Shown: positions 9,540 through 19,546, numbered from the stretch's first letter. The stretch is DNA of 64,000 nt from Mycobacterium sp. 155 (GCF_000373905.1 NZ_KB892705.1:2847463-2911462); one strand, 5' to 3'. Numbers and translations: made by a program. The notes: generated by a model not told the origin, from the sequence alone.

Positions 9540-9634
9540 TCTTCCTCCTGCGCAGCCGACTTCTCAGCGCGGCGTGCCAAATGGGGCTGGTGGGTCCAGC
9601 GTCTTGGTCAAGTCGTATACATGCCGGCCCGGCA

Positions 9635-9663
9635 GGCGTACAGCCCGCGGACTCAAGCGTCAA
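9635..9663 (-). promoter_or_regulatory. Candidate promoter of secY-adk-map
   Basis: On the minus strand TTGACG (9663-9658) and TACGCC (9640-9635) are separated by 17 bp. The -35 is strong, the -10 poor. It lies in the 264-bp gap between secY and the divergent methyltransferase gene, whose own promoter I could not place. Confidence 0.35.
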
Positions 9664-9803
9664 ACAGTCTACGAGAGTAACAGTTGCACCAGGGCGGCCC
9701 CGCATCGATCAACTTCACCCGCAGGCCAAGCCCATATTCAGATTCGAAGCGTACAGTCGGCGACAGCTCGTTACATCACCTAACTATCTTTTAAGGGGAG
9801 TCC

Positions 9804-10718
9804 ATGGCACGTACGGACAACGACACCTGGGACCTGGCGTCCAGCGTGGGAGCCACCGCGACGATGGTCGCGGCTGCCAGGGCGATGGCGACCAACGCCC
9901 CGGACCCGGTGATCGATGATCCGTTCGCCGCTCCCCTGGTGCGGGCCGTCGGGATGGACTTCTTCACCAAACTGGTCGACGAGGATTTCACCACCGACGG
10001 CCTCGACGAGGAGGCCGCGACCGGGCTGACCCGGTTCTCGAACGGTATGGCCGCCCGTACCCGGTTTTTCGACGACTTCTTCCTGGCGGCCACCGGCACG
10101 GGCATCCGTCAGGCGGTGATCCTGGCCGCGGGCTTGGATTCGCGGGCCTACCGCCTGCCGTGGCCAGACGGCACCGTGGTCTATGAGATCGACCAGCCCC
10201 AGGTCATCGAATTCAAATCGACCACCCTCGCCGAGCTGGGTGCCGCACCCACCACCGATCGGCGCACGGTGGCCATCGACCTTCGCTTCGACTGGCCCAC
10301 GGCGCTGACAGAGGCCGGTTTCGACGCCAGCAAGCCGACGGCATGGATCGCCGAGGGTTTGCTGGGCTACCTGCCGCCCGACGCCCAGGACCGCCTGCTC
10401 GATCAGGTGACCGCGCTCAGCGCGCCGGGCAGCAGGCTCGGCGTCGAGGGTGTTCCCGCCACCGAGGCCAATGACGAAGAGACGATCCGCGCCCGAATGC
10501 GGGACTTCACCGACCGCTGGCGTGCACACGGCTTGGACATCGACCTCAACGAGCTGATCTTCCTGGGCGACCGCGCCGACGTGACCACCTATCTCGAGGG
10601 CCACTCCTGGGAGGTCACCGGGATCAGCTCCAACGATCTGCTGATCCAGACCGGCCTGCCGCCGGTCGAGGACGAGGTGCATGCCGTATCGGTGTTCTAC
10701 ATCAGCGCGCAGCGGTAG
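9804..10718 (+). CDS. SAM-dependent methyltransferase, TIGR00027/leucine carboxyl methyltransferase-like (copy 1)
   Basis: 304 residues. Starts [20 protein letters not shown]; the SAM-binding region carries [20 protein letters not shown] and the acidic [14 protein letters not shown], then [12 protein letters not shown] and [17 protein letters not shown]. This is the large mycobacterial family of putative S-adenosyl-L-methionine-dependent methyltransferases (Rv0731c, next to secY in M. tuberculosis). AAGGGGAG precedes ATG 9804. First of three tandem copies. Substrate unknown for the family members here. Confidence 0.9.
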   Translation: MARTDNDTWDLASSVGATATMVAAARAMATNAPDPVIDDPFAAPLVRAVGMDFFTKLVDEDFTTDGLDEEAATGLTRFSNGMAARTRFFDDFFLAATGTGIRQAVILAAGLDSRAYRLPWPDGTVVYEIDQPQVIEFKSTTLAELGAAPTTDRRTVAIDLRFDWPTALTEAGFDASKPTAWIAEGLLGYLPPDAQDRLLDQVTALSAPGSRLGVEGVPATEANDEETIRARMRDFTDRWRAHGLDIDLNELIFLGDRADVTTYLEGHSWEVTGISSNDLLIQTGLPPVEDEVHAVSVFYISAQR

Positions 10719-10726
10719 GGACGGGT

Positions 10727-11656
10727 ATGGCACGTACCGATACGGACAGCTGGGACCTCGCCTCCAGCGTCGGCGCAACGGCCACCATGGTGGCCGCGGC
10801 CCGCGCGATCGCCAGCACCGAACCCGATCCCTTGATCGACGATCCCTACGCGGCGCCCCTGGTGCGTGCAGTGGGAGTGGACTTCTTCACCAAGCTCGTC
10901 GACGGCGACATCACGCTTGACGGTGAAGACTCCGCGGTCGCGGAGCTGATGACGTCGGTGATGGCGGTGCGGACGAAGTTCTTCGACGACTTCTTTATCA
11001 CCGCCGCCGGAGGCGGCAATCCCATCACCGCCGGAGGCGCCGGGATCCGGCAGGCCGTCATCCTGGCCTCGGGACTGGACGCCCGGGCCTACCGGCTGCC
11101 CTGGCCGGCCGGCACCGTGGTCTATGAGATCGATCAGCCGGAAGTGATCGGCGCCAAGACCGCGGCGATGGCTCAGATCGGCGCCACCCCCACCGCGGAG
11201 CGCCGTGCCGTGGCTGTCGACCTACGCGATGACTGGCCGGCAGCGTTACGCGCAAGCGGGTTCGACGCTGAGGCCCCGACCGCGTGGAGTGCCGAGGGTC
11301 TGCTGGTCTACCTGCCGCCCGAGGCGCAGGACCGGCTGTTCGACAACATCACCGCGTTGAGCGCCCCGGGTAGCCGGCTGGCTACCGAGTACCACCCGGA
11401 CATCGCCGCCGCCGTGCGCAATCGCAGCCAATCCATGGTCGAGCGGTGGCGCGAACACGGATTCGACGTCGACCTGTCCGAGCTCTGGTACGTCGGTGAG
11501 CGCAATTCGGTGGTCGAGTATCTCACCGACAGTGGCTGGTCTGTGACAGCCCGGCGGCGCCCCGAGGTGTTCGCCGAATACGGCCGCATCTTCCCCGATT
11601 CCGACGACGCCGCACCACAACGTGATTCATTGGCAGTCGTGGCAGTACGACAGTAA
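10727..11656 (+). CDS. SAM-dependent methyltransferase, TIGR00027 family (copy 2)
   Basis: 309 residues, a close paralogue of the gene 8 bp upstream (same opening, same [20 protein letters not shown] core). Differs by a short Gly-rich insertion, [15 protein letters not shown], before the SAM-binding strand. The tight spacing implies co-transcription with copy 1 and copy 3. No membrane segment; cytosolic. Substrate unknown. Confidence 0.9.
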   Translation: MARTDTDSWDLASSVGATATMVAAARAIASTEPDPLIDDPYAAPLVRAVGVDFFTKLVDGDITLDGEDSAVAELMTSVMAVRTKFFDDFFITAAGGGNPITAGGAGIRQAVILASGLDARAYRLPWPAGTVVYEIDQPEVIGAKTAAMAQIGATPTAERRAVAVDLRDDWPAALRASGFDAEAPTAWSAEGLLVYLPPEAQDRLFDNITALSAPGSRLATEYHPDIAAAVRNRSQSMVERWREHGFDVDLSELWYVGERNSVVEYLTDSGWSVTARRRPEVFAEYGRIFPDSDDAAPQRDSLAVVAVRQ

Positions 11657-11666
11657 GGACAAAACG

Positions 11667-12563
11667 ATGGCACGCACCGAGGGTGACACCTGGGACCTGG
11701 CAACCAGCGTCGGCTCGACGGCGACGGGTGTCGCCGCGTCCCGCGCCCTGGCCACCAAGCAGCCCGATCCGCTGATCAACGACCCGTACGCCGACCCGCT
11801 GGTCAAGGCTGTCGGGCTGGAGCACTGCATCCGGCTGGCCGACGGCGAGGTTTGCGTCGAGGGCGATCAGCTGCTGGACCGGCAGCGGATGTGCGAGCAG
11901 ATCGCCGTGCGCACCCGGTTCTTCGACGACTTCTTCACCAGCGCAACCGACGCCGGGATTCGCCAGGCCGTGATCCTGGCCTCGGGTCTGGACACCCGGG
12001 CCTACCGGTTGCCCTGGCCCACGGGCACCGTGGTGTTCGAGATCGACCAGCCTCAGGTGATCGAGTTCAAGACGCGCACGCTCGCCGGGCTCGGTGCCGA
12101 ACCTGCCGCTGACCGCCGAACGGTCGCGATCGATCTTCGCGACGATTGGCCGGCCGCATTGCGGGCCGCCGGTTTCGATCCGACCCAACCCACCGCATGG
12201 ATCGCCGAGGGGCTGCTCATCTACCTGCCGCCCGACGCTCAGGATCGGCTCTTCGACAACATCACCGAACTGTCGGCGTCCGGAAGTCGGCTGGCCACCG
12301 AACACATGGACATGAACACCCTTCCCGAGGAATGGACGAAGAAGGTCAGCGAGTGGTCGAAGCGGGTCGGGTCCGATGTCGATCTGATGGACCTGTTCTA
12401 TTCCGGTGACCGTCACACCGCTGGCGACTATCTCGACGGGCACGGCTGGCAGTCGACTGTGCTGACCGGACGCGACGCCTACGCTGGATACGGGTTCGCC
12501 TATCCCGACGACCTCGCCGACCTCGCCGGTGATTCGGGCTATCTGTCCGCCGAACGGAAATGA
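11667..12563 (+). CDS. SAM-dependent methyltransferase, TIGR00027 family (copy 3)
   Basis: 298 residues when started at ATG 11667, which gives the family opening [20 protein letters not shown]; a longer frame overlapping copy 2 has no support. SAM core [18 protein letters not shown] and [14 protein letters not shown]. The C-terminus has the family tail with [12 protein letters not shown] and a final aromatic-rich YGFAYPDD. Third gene of the array; a degenerate fourth copy begins 7 bp after its stop. Confidence 0.9.
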   Translation: MARTEGDTWDLATSVGSTATGVAASRALATKQPDPLINDPYADPLVKAVGLEHCIRLADGEVCVEGDQLLDRQRMCEQIAVRTRFFDDFFTSATDAGIRQAVILASGLDTRAYRLPWPTGTVVFEIDQPQVIEFKTRTLAGLGAEPAADRRTVAIDLRDDWPAALRAAGFDPTQPTAWIAEGLLIYLPPDAQDRLFDNITELSASGSRLATEHMDMNTLPEEWTKKVSEWSKRVGSDVDLMDLFYSGDRHTAGDYLDGHGWQSTVLTGRDAYAGYGFAYPDDLADLAGDSGYLSAERK

Positions 12564-12570
12564 GACGCTG

Positions 12571-12798
12571 ATGGCACGGGCTGACGGCGACACCTGGGCT
12601 CTGGCATCGAGTGTGGGGCCGTCGCTGATCTACCACGGCGAACGCCATTCTGCCGCAGACTATCTCGCCGCCAAGGGGTGAGAGATGACCGGTACTGCCC
12701 GCTCGGGTCTGTTCGCTCGCTATCGCCTACCCGTACCCGATGCGGTCGACCATGACCCGATGGGCGAGATCGTCTACATCAGCGGCACACTGGGCTGA
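12571..12798 (+). pseudogene. Collapsed fourth TIGR00027 methyltransferase
   Basis: Begins with the family start MARADGDTWALASSVG (12571 on), then jumps directly to a C-terminal segment, LIYHGERHSAADYLAAKG, so roughly 240 internal codons are missing. The next codon is TGA at the place where copies 1-3 have the conserved Trp (HSWE, SGWS, HGWQ). In the same frame after the stop, 12685-12798 continues with SGLFARYRLPVPDA and GEIVYISGTLG, matching the family tail. It is therefore one gene reduced by an in-frame deletion plus a Trp-to-stop change. Cannot encode a working enzyme. Confidence 0.8.
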
Positions 12799-12833
12799 AT
12801 CCCGCATCCCACTCAGCATCACCGACGCGAAGC

Positions 12834-12952
12834 TCAGGCGCGCGCGAAAGTCAGTGTTTCGCCACGGGCTCCGCCCATCCACAGGTCGTGGCACGCGGCC
12901 GTCATCTCCTCGAGCCCGTCGATGATGCCGTAGGCTGCCATAAGCTCGACCG
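12834..12952 (-). pseudogene. Possible C-terminal relic, origin unclear
   Basis: Just beyond the stop of the 2-hydroxyacid dehydrogenase, and in a different frame, the minus strand reads VAVELMAAYGIIDGLEEM then TAACHDLWMGGARGETLTF and a stop. The pattern (helix, then GxxRGxxLTF at the end) recalls the C-terminus of zinc-type alcohol dehydrogenases, but the match is weak and there is no usable start. It may equally be chance. Recorded because it lies beside the methyltransferase relic. Confidence 0.2.
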
Positions 12953-13948
12953 CTACCGGAATAACGCTGCGCCGGTTCCGGATACGTAGCCCAGCTTCTT
13001 GTCCACCACGTTGTGTAGTGGCTGCCCGGAAAGCCAGCGGCGAAGGTTATCGGCGAATTGCGCGGCTACCGTGTCGCGCCAACCTATGGTGTCGCCGGAC
13101 ATGTGGGCGGTGATGACGGCCCCGGGTGCGTCCCACAGCGGGTGGTTCTCGGGCAGGGGCTCGGTGTCGAACACGTCCAGCGTGGCTCCGCCGACGCTGC
13201 CCGTAGTCAGTGCCGTGACCAGTGCTGACTCGTCGACGAGCGGACCTCGCGCGACGTTCACCAAGTGCGCGTCGGATCTCATGGCCGCCAACACATTTGC
13301 ACCGACTAGGCCACGGGTCGCATCGGTGAGCGGCGCGGCCAACACCAGGTGATCGCACCAGCCGACCTCGGCAGCCAGGTCCGCGGTGGCCACGACCCGG
13401 CCGAAATCGGGATCGTCAGCGCGCACCACGCGGCCGGCACCGCGGACGGCCAGGCCTGCGGCGCGCAACAGCCGGGCGATCTCCCGGCCGATGCCGCCGG
13501 TGCCGACCACCAGCGCGTGCGCGCCCATGATGGTCCTGGTCTCCCGGTGGTGCCACTGATGGCGTCGTTGCCGATCGAAGCTGACCTGACTTCCCTTGGC
13601 ATACCCGATGATCGCTCCGAGCACGTATTCAGCCATGGGGCGGTCGAACACGCCCCGGGCGTTGGTGACCACGACATCAGAGTCCCGCAGCTCGTCGAAC
13701 AGCAGGGTGTCGACGCCGGCGGCGGTGACGTGGATCCACTGCAGGGTGTCCGCGGCAGACCATGCACCGCGCAGCGCGGTGGAGAAATAGTCCCACATCA
13801 ACAGTGCCTGCGCGCCCTGCAGCGCCTCGGCCAAACCGCCTGCGGCGCAGTACCGAAAGTCCGCATCGACGTCGAGATCCGCGACTCCTGCCGGGCGATC
13901 CGTCGCGCGCTCACACAGCACCGCGATCACAGGACGTGGGCTGGGCAT
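12953..13948 (-). CDS. D-isomer-specific 2-hydroxyacid dehydrogenase
   Basis: 331 residues. NAD-binding motif ALVVGTGGIGREIARLLRAAG; catalytic Arg in LVNVARGPLVDE, Glu in DVFDTEPLPENHPLW and His in VITAHMSGD. Position downstream of secY and the methyltransferases matches Rv0728c of M. tuberculosis, named SerA2, but the lack of an ACT/regulatory domain argues against a true phosphoglycerate dehydrogenase. Substrate is open. ATG 13948; 265 bp without a gene separate it from sppA. Confidence 0.87.
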   Translation of the reverse strand: MPSPRPVIAVLCERATDRPAGVADLDVDADFRYCAAGGLAEALQGAQALLMWDYFSTALRGAWSAADTLQWIHVTAAGVDTLLFDELRDSDVVVTNARGVFDRPMAEYVLGAIIGYAKGSQVSFDRQRRHQWHHRETRTIMGAHALVVGTGGIGREIARLLRAAGLAVRGAGRVVRADDPDFGRVVATADLAAEVGWCDHLVLAAPLTDATRGLVGANVLAAMRSDAHLVNVARGPLVDESALVTALTTGSVGGATLDVFDTEPLPENHPLWDAPGAVITAHMSGDTIGWRDTVAAQFADNLRRWLSGQPLHNVVDKKLGYVSGTGAALFR

Positions 13949-14213
13949 CAGTCCGAGGCTAGGAACCTGTTCGCAGGGTTGTCAACAATCTGTTACCGGT
14001 TCTTCCGGTCTCACCCTGTGGACGTGACGATCGAGGACTTGGCCCCTCCCCCGCCGTTGCAGCAGGGTGGGTGCCCAACGATGTCAGTCTCTATGTCACA
14101 CGATTGCGCTATGGCCCCGTTGGCGGTGAGCACCGCCCTGAACAACTGAGCCGCAACTAACGCCGGCGTCAGAACGGGTAACTCTCACCAGTTCTCAGCC
14201 CGACGAGCCAACT

Positions 14214-15983
14214 TCAGAAGCGGTAGTCCCCCAACCACACCGCGTTGGCCCCGGTCAGCGAGCGCTGGGTCTGCTCCAGTACCCCGGTCACCGACGCGAC
14301 GGCCAGCGAGCCGAGCGCCTCGGGCAGCGACGCGGCTGCAGGTTGCGATGATGGCTTGGGCGACAACAGGTCCCGCAGCGATGACCCGGGCAGATGCGCG
14401 ATCTTGACCTTGGTGTCCTCGTCGAGGCCGGCCAGCAACTTGGCCCGGCGAATCGCGGCGCGCAGACCGCCGAGTTCGTCGACGAGCCCACGTTCGTGAG
14501 CGTCGGCCCCGGTCCATACCCGGCCGCGGGCCACGTCCTGGACGGCCTCCACCGCCAAGCCACGGCCGTCGGCGACCCGCTGCACGAAGTCCTCGTAGAA
14601 CAGGTCTGCCTCGGCCTCGACCTGGGCGTGCTGCTCATCGGTGAACGGCGCGTTGGTGGACCAGGCGTCGGCATTGGCATTGGTGCGCACCGCGTCGGAA
14701 CCGACCCCGAGCTTGTCCTTGAGTTCCCGCGACACCAGCTTGCCGGTCAGCACCCCGATCGAGCCGGTGATCGTACCTGGATTGGCGATGATCGCGTCGG
14801 CGGCCATGGCTGCGTAGTAGCCCCCGGATGCCGCCACCGAACCCATCGACGCGACGACGGGCTTGCCGGCCTCGCGGGCCCGGACCACCTCGCGCCAGAT
14901 GGTCTCGGAGGCGGTCACCGAGCCGCCGGGGCTGTCCACCCGCAGCACAATGGCCGCCACGTCGTCTCGGGCGGCGGCCTCGCGCAACGCCGCGGCGATG
15001 GTGTCGCCCCCGGCGCCGGAGTTACCGAAAGGCAGCACCTGCCGACCACCCTTGCCACTGACAATAGGACCGTGCACCGTCACCACGGCGACGGTCGGCT
15101 TCGACTTGAGCCCGGGCAGCGGGGGTGCAGGCTTAGGGGCGGACGCCCGTGCATACCGCGACAGGTATAGCCGCGGGGCACTGTCGTCACCATCGGATTC
15201 CGCTGCGGCACCGCAGAGTTCACTGATATGCGCATACGCCTCGTCGCGGAAGCCGATCCGGTCGATCAGCCCGCCCGCTACGGCATCGTCGCGCAGCAAC
15301 GGCGCCTTGTCGGCCAGCTCATCGATGGTGTCGACCGATACATGCCGAGATTCCGCGATCGCCTGCCACACCTGGGTCTGAAGACTCTCGATCAACCGGC
15401 TGTCGGCTTCACGGTGCGCGTCGGTGTAGCGGTCCTGCGTGAAAATGTTTGTCGCAGACTTGTATTCGCCACGCATCACAAACTGCGCTTCAATCCCGGC
15501 CTTGTCCAGAGCATCCCGCAGGAACATGGCGTTGGTCGCGAAACCGACCAGTCCGACCGTGCCCGACGGTTGCATCCACACCTCGCGGAACGCCGAGGCC
15601 AGGTAGTACGACAACGTGCCCGGATAGGTTTCCGACCAGGCCAGGGTCGGCTTGACGGCGCCGAACTCCGCGATCGCGTCGCGCAACTCCTGTACCGGCC
15701 CGGCTGCCGCGGCCGGGATCTGTACCCGCGCGATCAGCCCGGCTACCCGATCGTCATCGGCTGCCCGGTGTATCGCTGCAACGGCCTGGCGCAGGACCAG
15801 CGGCCGTCCTCCGATGGAGATCATCGCCAAAGGATCGAACCCAGCGGTCTCCGCAGGCACGGACGTCAGATCGAGTTCGAGAACACATGCACTGGGAATG
15901 CCATTGTGCCGGACAGTGTCGACCTTGCGGACCAACGCCCGCAATTCGTCGGGACCGGGCAGGCTCGGGAGGAAGTCGAACAT
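14214..15983 (-). CDS. sppA: Signal peptide peptidase SppA (67K type, protease IV)
   Basis: 589 residues, two S49 peptidase-like halves. The N-terminal half carries the general-base lysine segment MRGEYKSATNIFTQDRYT; the C-terminal half the nucleophile Ser in VASMGSVAASGGYYAAMAAD, the Lys/Ser dyad arrangement of protease IV. Degrades signal peptides left in the membrane. No clear N-terminal transmembrane anchor is visible, which is usual for actinobacterial members. Same place as Rv0724 in M. tuberculosis. Confidence 0.93.
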   Translation of the reverse strand: MFDFLPSLPGPDELRALVRKVDTVRHNGIPSACVLELDLTSVPAETAGFDPLAMISIGGRPLVLRQAVAAIHRAADDDRVAGLIARVQIPAAAAGPVQELRDAIAEFGAVKPTLAWSETYPGTLSYYLASAFREVWMQPSGTVGLVGFATNAMFLRDALDKAGIEAQFVMRGEYKSATNIFTQDRYTDAHREADSRLIESLQTQVWQAIAESRHVSVDTIDELADKAPLLRDDAVAGGLIDRIGFRDEAYAHISELCGAAAESDGDDSAPRLYLSRYARASAPKPAPPLPGLKSKPTVAVVTVHGPIVSGKGGRQVLPFGNSGAGGDTIAAALREAAARDDVAAIVLRVDSPGGSVTASETIWREVVRAREAGKPVVASMGSVAASGGYYAAMAADAIIANPGTITGSIGVLTGKLVSRELKDKLGVGSDAVRTNANADAWSTNAPFTDEQHAQVEAEADLFYEDFVQRVADGRGLAVEAVQDVARGRVWTGADAHERGLVDELGGLRAAIRRAKLLAGLDEDTKVKIAHLPGSSLRDLLSPKPSSQPAAASLPEALGSLAVASVTGVLEQTQRSLTGANAVWLGDYRF

Positions 15984-16303
15984 GCTCCGAGCCTACCGAC
16001 GCCACAGCAGAGGCCCGAGAGCAGCGGACCGGGGCGGACTGCGACACACCCGGCGATGCGATTTGCGCCGGCAAGCTATGGAACCTCGCGGCGACATCTG
16101 GTCGCATTAGCCCCTAGGTAAGCGGCGAATCCTCTTGTGCACCAACAATTCTACGCGAACAGACACCAAAGTCCCGCAATACCGGCGTGTCGCGGCACCT
16201 ACACGTCTGCTCGCGGAAGCGGGTGAGCTGCCATGGGTCACGACCTGGCGCCGGTTCACCCGTACGCCCAGTGGTGAGGCCGTGTCGTCCGTACCGTGGT
16301 GTG
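15984..16303. other. 320-bp intergenic region between sppA and the LLM oxidoreductase
   Basis: Divergent genes; no coding pattern. Contains one degenerate member of the palindrome family at 16155-16214. I could not place a convincing promoter for either gene. Confidence 0.6.
16155..16214. repeat. Palindromic repeat, copy 1 (degenerate)
   Basis: Left end GCGAACAGACACCAAAGTCCC, here abbreviated as GCGAACAGACACC then AAAGTCCC, and right end ACGTCTGCTCGC. Outer arms pair with several mismatches. Same family as the copies at 17237, 19009, 33232 and 49822. Confidence 0.65.
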
Positions 16304-17230
16304 GTGAGGTTCTCGATTTCGATACCGCAACTGGGCACCGGCCGATTCGACGACACAGGCCTGAAGGCTTACCTGGCACGTGCCGAGGAGTTGGGTTTCG
16401 AAGGCGGCTGGACCATGGAGCAGACGATTGGCGAGTCGCCGGGGATCGCCCCGCTGCCGCTGTTGTCGTACGCGGCGGCCTGCACCACCCGGCTGCGGTT
16501 GGGGGTCGCGGTGCTCGTCACCTCCCTGCACGACCCGCTGCAACTGGCCTCGGCCATCACGGCTGTCGACCGGCTCAGCCATGGGCGCCTCGATGTCGGG
16601 GTAGGACACGGCGGGAGCTTCCGGCCGTTCGCCGCGTTCGGGGTGGACCGCACCACATTCATCGGCTACTTCAACGAGGGTTTGGAGTTGATGAAGGCGG
16701 CCTGGTCCGACCAGCCGCGCGTCACGTTTCACGGGAAGTTCCGCGAGGTCGACGATCTGCCGATCCAACCGAAGCCCGTGCAGCGCCCGCATCCGCCGAT
16801 CTGGTTCGGTGGCACCGCACCCAAGGCGCTGGCCCGCGCGGTGCGCTATGGAGACTCGTTCCTGGGCGCGGGGTCGTCGACCACCGCGACGTTCGCCGAA
16901 TCAGTCGAGACGGTGCGCCGCGAACTCGATGAGCAGGGCAAGGATCCGGCCGGCTACGCCATCGGCAAACGGGTCTACCTCATGATCGACGATGATCCCG
17001 CCCGCGCCCGCCGCCGCGTGACCGACGGACTGCATCGGATCTACGGCCAGATGCCCGGTATCGAGGCGGTTCCAGTGTCGGGCACCCCCGCCGATGTGGT
17101 GCGCGGACTGCAGGAAGTGGCCGACGCCGGTGCCCAGATGGTCGTGCTCAACCCCGTCGGCGATGACGTCGCCGCAGATCGTGAGCAGATGGAACGCCTT
17201 GCCGCCGAGGTCATTCCAGCGCTCACCTAG
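16304..17230 (+). CDS. LLM-class flavin-dependent oxidoreductase
   Basis: 308 residues, bacterial-luciferase-like TIM barrel: opens MRFSISIPQLGTGRFD, with LARAEELGFEGGW, LRLGVAVLVTSLHDPLQLA, RLDVGVGHGG and the PPIWFGGTAPKALARAVRYGD segment typical of the group. Many actinobacterial members use F420 or FMN; the cofactor cannot be settled here. GTG at 16304 (or 16301) gives the normal barrel start; open frame further upstream runs through the palindrome and is not coding. Convergent with the FAD dehydrogenase, with a palindrome between the stops. Confidence 0.88.
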   Translation: MRFSISIPQLGTGRFDDTGLKAYLARAEELGFEGGWTMEQTIGESPGIAPLPLLSYAAACTTRLRLGVAVLVTSLHDPLQLASAITAVDRLSHGRLDVGVGHGGSFRPFAAFGVDRTTFIGYFNEGLELMKAAWSDQPRVTFHGKFREVDDLPIQPKPVQRPHPPIWFGGTAPKALARAVRYGDSFLGAGSSTTATFAESVETVRRELDEQGKDPAGYAIGKRVYLMIDDDPARARRRVTDGLHRIYGQMPGIEAVPVSGTPADVVRGLQEVADAGAQMVVLNPVGDDVAADREQMERLAAEVIPALT

Positions 17231-17236
17231 ATTCGC

Positions 17237-17293
17237 CGAGCAGACGTGAAAGTCCCCGACACGCCGCTGTTCAAGGGTTTTCACGTCTGCTCG
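17237..17293. repeat. Palindromic repeat, copy 2
   Basis: Perfect 15-bp arms CGAGCAGACGTGAAA and TTTCACGTCTGCTCG around a 27-nt centre. It fills the gap between the convergent stops of the LLM gene (17230) and the FAD dehydrogenase (17302), so it could act as a two-way terminator. Confidence 0.8.
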
Positions 17294-17301
17294 CGGGAGA
17301 A

Positions 17302-18996
17302 TCAGAGCGCCTCGGCAGCGGCACGCCCGGCGGCACGTCCGGAGAAGATGCAGCCGCCCAGGAATGTGCCTTCCAGCGCGTTGTAGCCATGGACGCCGCC
17401 GCCACCGAATCCGGCGGCTTCACCCGCGGCGTACAGCCCCGGGATAGGTAGGCCGTCGGTGCCGAACGCGCGTGAAGACAGATCAGTCTGAATGCCACCC
17501 AACGTCTTTCGGGTCAGGATATGCAGTTTGACACCGATGAGCGGGCCCGCGGACGGATCGAGGATGCGGTGCGGCGTGGCAACCCGGGCCAGACGGTCAC
17601 CGAGATAGCGCCGCGCGTTGCGGATGCCTTGCACCTGAGCATCTTTGGCGAACGGATTGGCGAATTGCGAGTCGCGGGACTCGATCTGCGCCCGGATGAC
17701 TTTCGAGTCCAGCAGCGGTTCATCGGTGAGTGCGTTCATCTTCGCCACGAGCGATTCGAGATCGTCGGCAACGACGAAGTCGGCACCGTGGCGTTTGAAC
17801 GCCTCGACCGGGCCGGGGGCCGAGCGACTCAACACCCGCTCGCGCAACATCGCAGATCGATCCTTACCGGTGATGTCGGGGTTCTGTTCCGAACCCGACA
17901 GCGCGAACTCCTTCTCGATGATCTTCTGGGTCAGGATGAACCAGGAGTGGTCGTAGCGTGTGATGTCAGGGTCGGTGCGCAGATGACGCAAGGTGCCCAG
18001 GGTGTCGTAGCCGGGCAGGTATGGCGCCGGCAGCCGCCGGCCGATGGCGTCGAACCACATCGACGACGGGCCGGGCAGGATCCGGATCGCGTGGTCGGGC
18101 CAGATCGGATTCCAGTTCTGGATGCCTTCGGTGTAGTGCCACATGCGGTCTCGGTTCACCAGGCGAACGCCGGCGTCGGCGGCGATATCGAGCATGCGGC
18201 CGTCGACGTAGGCGGGTACGCCGGTGATCATCGACCGCGGCGGGGTGCCCATGCGCGCCGGCCAGTAGCGGCGGACCATGTCGTGGTTGGCGCCGATCCC
18301 GCCCGAGGCGACGACGACAGCTTGCGCGCTCAGTTCGAAATCGCCCACGCCATCGCGGTTTGACGGTGCGCCGCGCGGGGCATCGTCGGGCGCCAGCACC
18401 ACACCGCGGACACCGGTGACAGAGCCGTCGGTGAACACCAACTCGTCGACCCGGTGCCGGTGGTGGAAGGTGACGAGTCCGTCGCTCGCAGCCGTCAGAG
18501 CCGAATTGACAAATGGCTCAACGATTCCCGTGCCAGTCCCCCAGGCGACGTGAAACCGCGGCACCGAGTTGCCGTGGCCGTCGGCACGCAGATCGCCGCG
18601 TTCGGCCCAGCCCACGGTCGGTACAAAGGTGATGCCATGCTCGGTGAGGTAGGCGCGTTTCTCGCCGGCGGCGAACTCCACGTAAGCCCGGGCCCATTTG
18701 GCCGCCCAGGCGTCTTCGTCGTCGATGCGGTCGAAGGCGGCACTGCCCTGCCAATCGTTCCAGGCCAAGTCGAGCGAGTCCTTGATCCTCATGCGACGCT
18801 GCTCGGGGCTGTCGACAAGGAAGACCCCGCCGAACGACCAGAACGCCTGCCCGCCGAGGTTCGCGGCATTTTCTTGATCGACCACGGCGACTTTCTTTCC
18901 GCGCCGGGTCAATTCACGTGTGGCTACCAGCCCGGCCAGTCCCCCACCCACCACGATCACATCGGCATCCACGGCAGCACCTCCGGTTAGATTCAA
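17302..18996 (-). CDS. FAD-binding dehydrogenase (fumarate reductase/KstD-like flavoprotein)
   Basis: 564 residues. N-terminal dinucleotide fold ADVIVVGGGLAGLVATREL, then the ENAANLGGQAFWSFGG FAD-phosphate region; a second glycine motif VVVASGGIGANHDMV and the C-terminal FAD segment GLYAAGEAAGFGGGGVHGYN. This matches the FAD-binding dehydrogenase family of which Rv0785 is the M. tuberculosis member. Oxidises or reduces an unknown, possibly steroid- or ketone-like, substrate. Flanked by palindromes on both sides (17237 and 19009). Confidence 0.87.
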   Translation of the reverse strand: MNLTGGAAVDADVIVVGGGLAGLVATRELTRRGKKVAVVDQENAANLGGQAFWSFGGVFLVDSPEQRRMRIKDSLDLAWNDWQGSAAFDRIDDEDAWAAKWARAYVEFAAGEKRAYLTEHGITFVPTVGWAERGDLRADGHGNSVPRFHVAWGTGTGIVEPFVNSALTAASDGLVTFHHRHRVDELVFTDGSVTGVRGVVLAPDDAPRGAPSNRDGVGDFELSAQAVVVASGGIGANHDMVRRYWPARMGTPPRSMITGVPAYVDGRMLDIAADAGVRLVNRDRMWHYTEGIQNWNPIWPDHAIRILPGPSSMWFDAIGRRLPAPYLPGYDTLGTLRHLRTDPDITRYDHSWFILTQKIIEKEFALSGSEQNPDITGKDRSAMLRERVLSRSAPGPVEAFKRHGADFVVADDLESLVAKMNALTDEPLLDSKVIRAQIESRDSQFANPFAKDAQVQGIRNARRYLGDRLARVATPHRILDPSAGPLIGVKLHILTRKTLGGIQTDLSSRAFGTDGLPIPGLYAAGEAAGFGGGGVHGYNALEGTFLGGCIFSGRAAGRAAAEAL

Positions 18997-19008
18997 TCAC
19001 CGCCCTGC

Positions 19009-19066
19009 CGAGCAGACACGAAAGTCCCCGACACGCCGGGCGTGCGGGGACTTCCGTGTCTGCTCG
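19009..19066. repeat. Palindromic repeat, copy 3
   Basis: Arms of about 22 bp with one mismatch, CGAGCAGACACGAAAGTCCC pairing with GGGACTTCCGTGTCTGCTCG, plus an inner CACGCC/GGCGTG pairing, so nearly the whole element folds. It lies between rplO (end of the spc cluster) and the FAD dehydrogenase start and may end the ribosomal transcript. Confidence 0.85.
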
Positions 19067-19102
19067 CGCAGAGAAAATTACAGCTCGGTGGCGAGCCGCC
19101 AA

Positions 19103-19546
19103 TTACAGCTCGGTGACTGAACCGCCGGCAGCGGTGATGGCCTCACGGGCACTGCCACTGAACTTGTTCGCGGTGACGTCGATCTTGGCGGTCAGCTTGC
19201 CGTCGCCGAGAACCTTGACCAGGCTGTTCTTGCGAACCAGGCCCTTGGCCACCAGCTCGTCGACACCGATGGTGCCGCCCTGCGGGAAGGCCTTGTTGAT
19301 GTCGCCGACGTTGACGACCTCGTAGGAGGTCCGGAAACGGTTCTTGAAGCCCTTGAGCTTCGGCAACCGCATGTGGATCGGCATCTGGCCACCCTCGAAC
19401 GTCACCGGGACGTTCTTGCGGGCCTTGGTGCCCTTGGTACCGCGACCGGCGGTCTTACCCTTGGAGCCCTCACCACGACCGACGCGGGTCTTGGCGGTCT
19501 TCGAGCCCGCAGCCGGCCTCAGGTCATGAAGCTTGATAACGCTCAT
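19103..19546 (-). CDS. rplO: 50S ribosomal protein L15
   Basis: 147 residues. Starts [20 protein letters not shown] with the [19 protein letters not shown] glycine/basic loop that binds 23S rRNA and the C-terminal [11 protein letters not shown] typical of L15. Last gene of the spc-type cluster; overlaps rpmD by 4 bp. Here secY is not directly downstream, unlike in many bacteria. Confidence 0.97.
   Translation of the reverse strand: MSVIKLHDLRPAAGSKTAKTRVGRGEGSKGKTAGRGTKGTKARKNVPVTFEGGQMPIHMRLPKLKGFKNRFRTSYEVVNVGDINKAFPQGGTIGVDELVAKGLVRKNSLVKVLGDGKLTAKIDVTANKFSGSAREAITAAGGSVTEL

Noticed and set aside
13949..14213. Possible short genes between the 2-hydroxyacid dehydrogenase and sppA
   Set aside because: No ribosome binding site, start or family pattern; treated as plain intergenic DNA.
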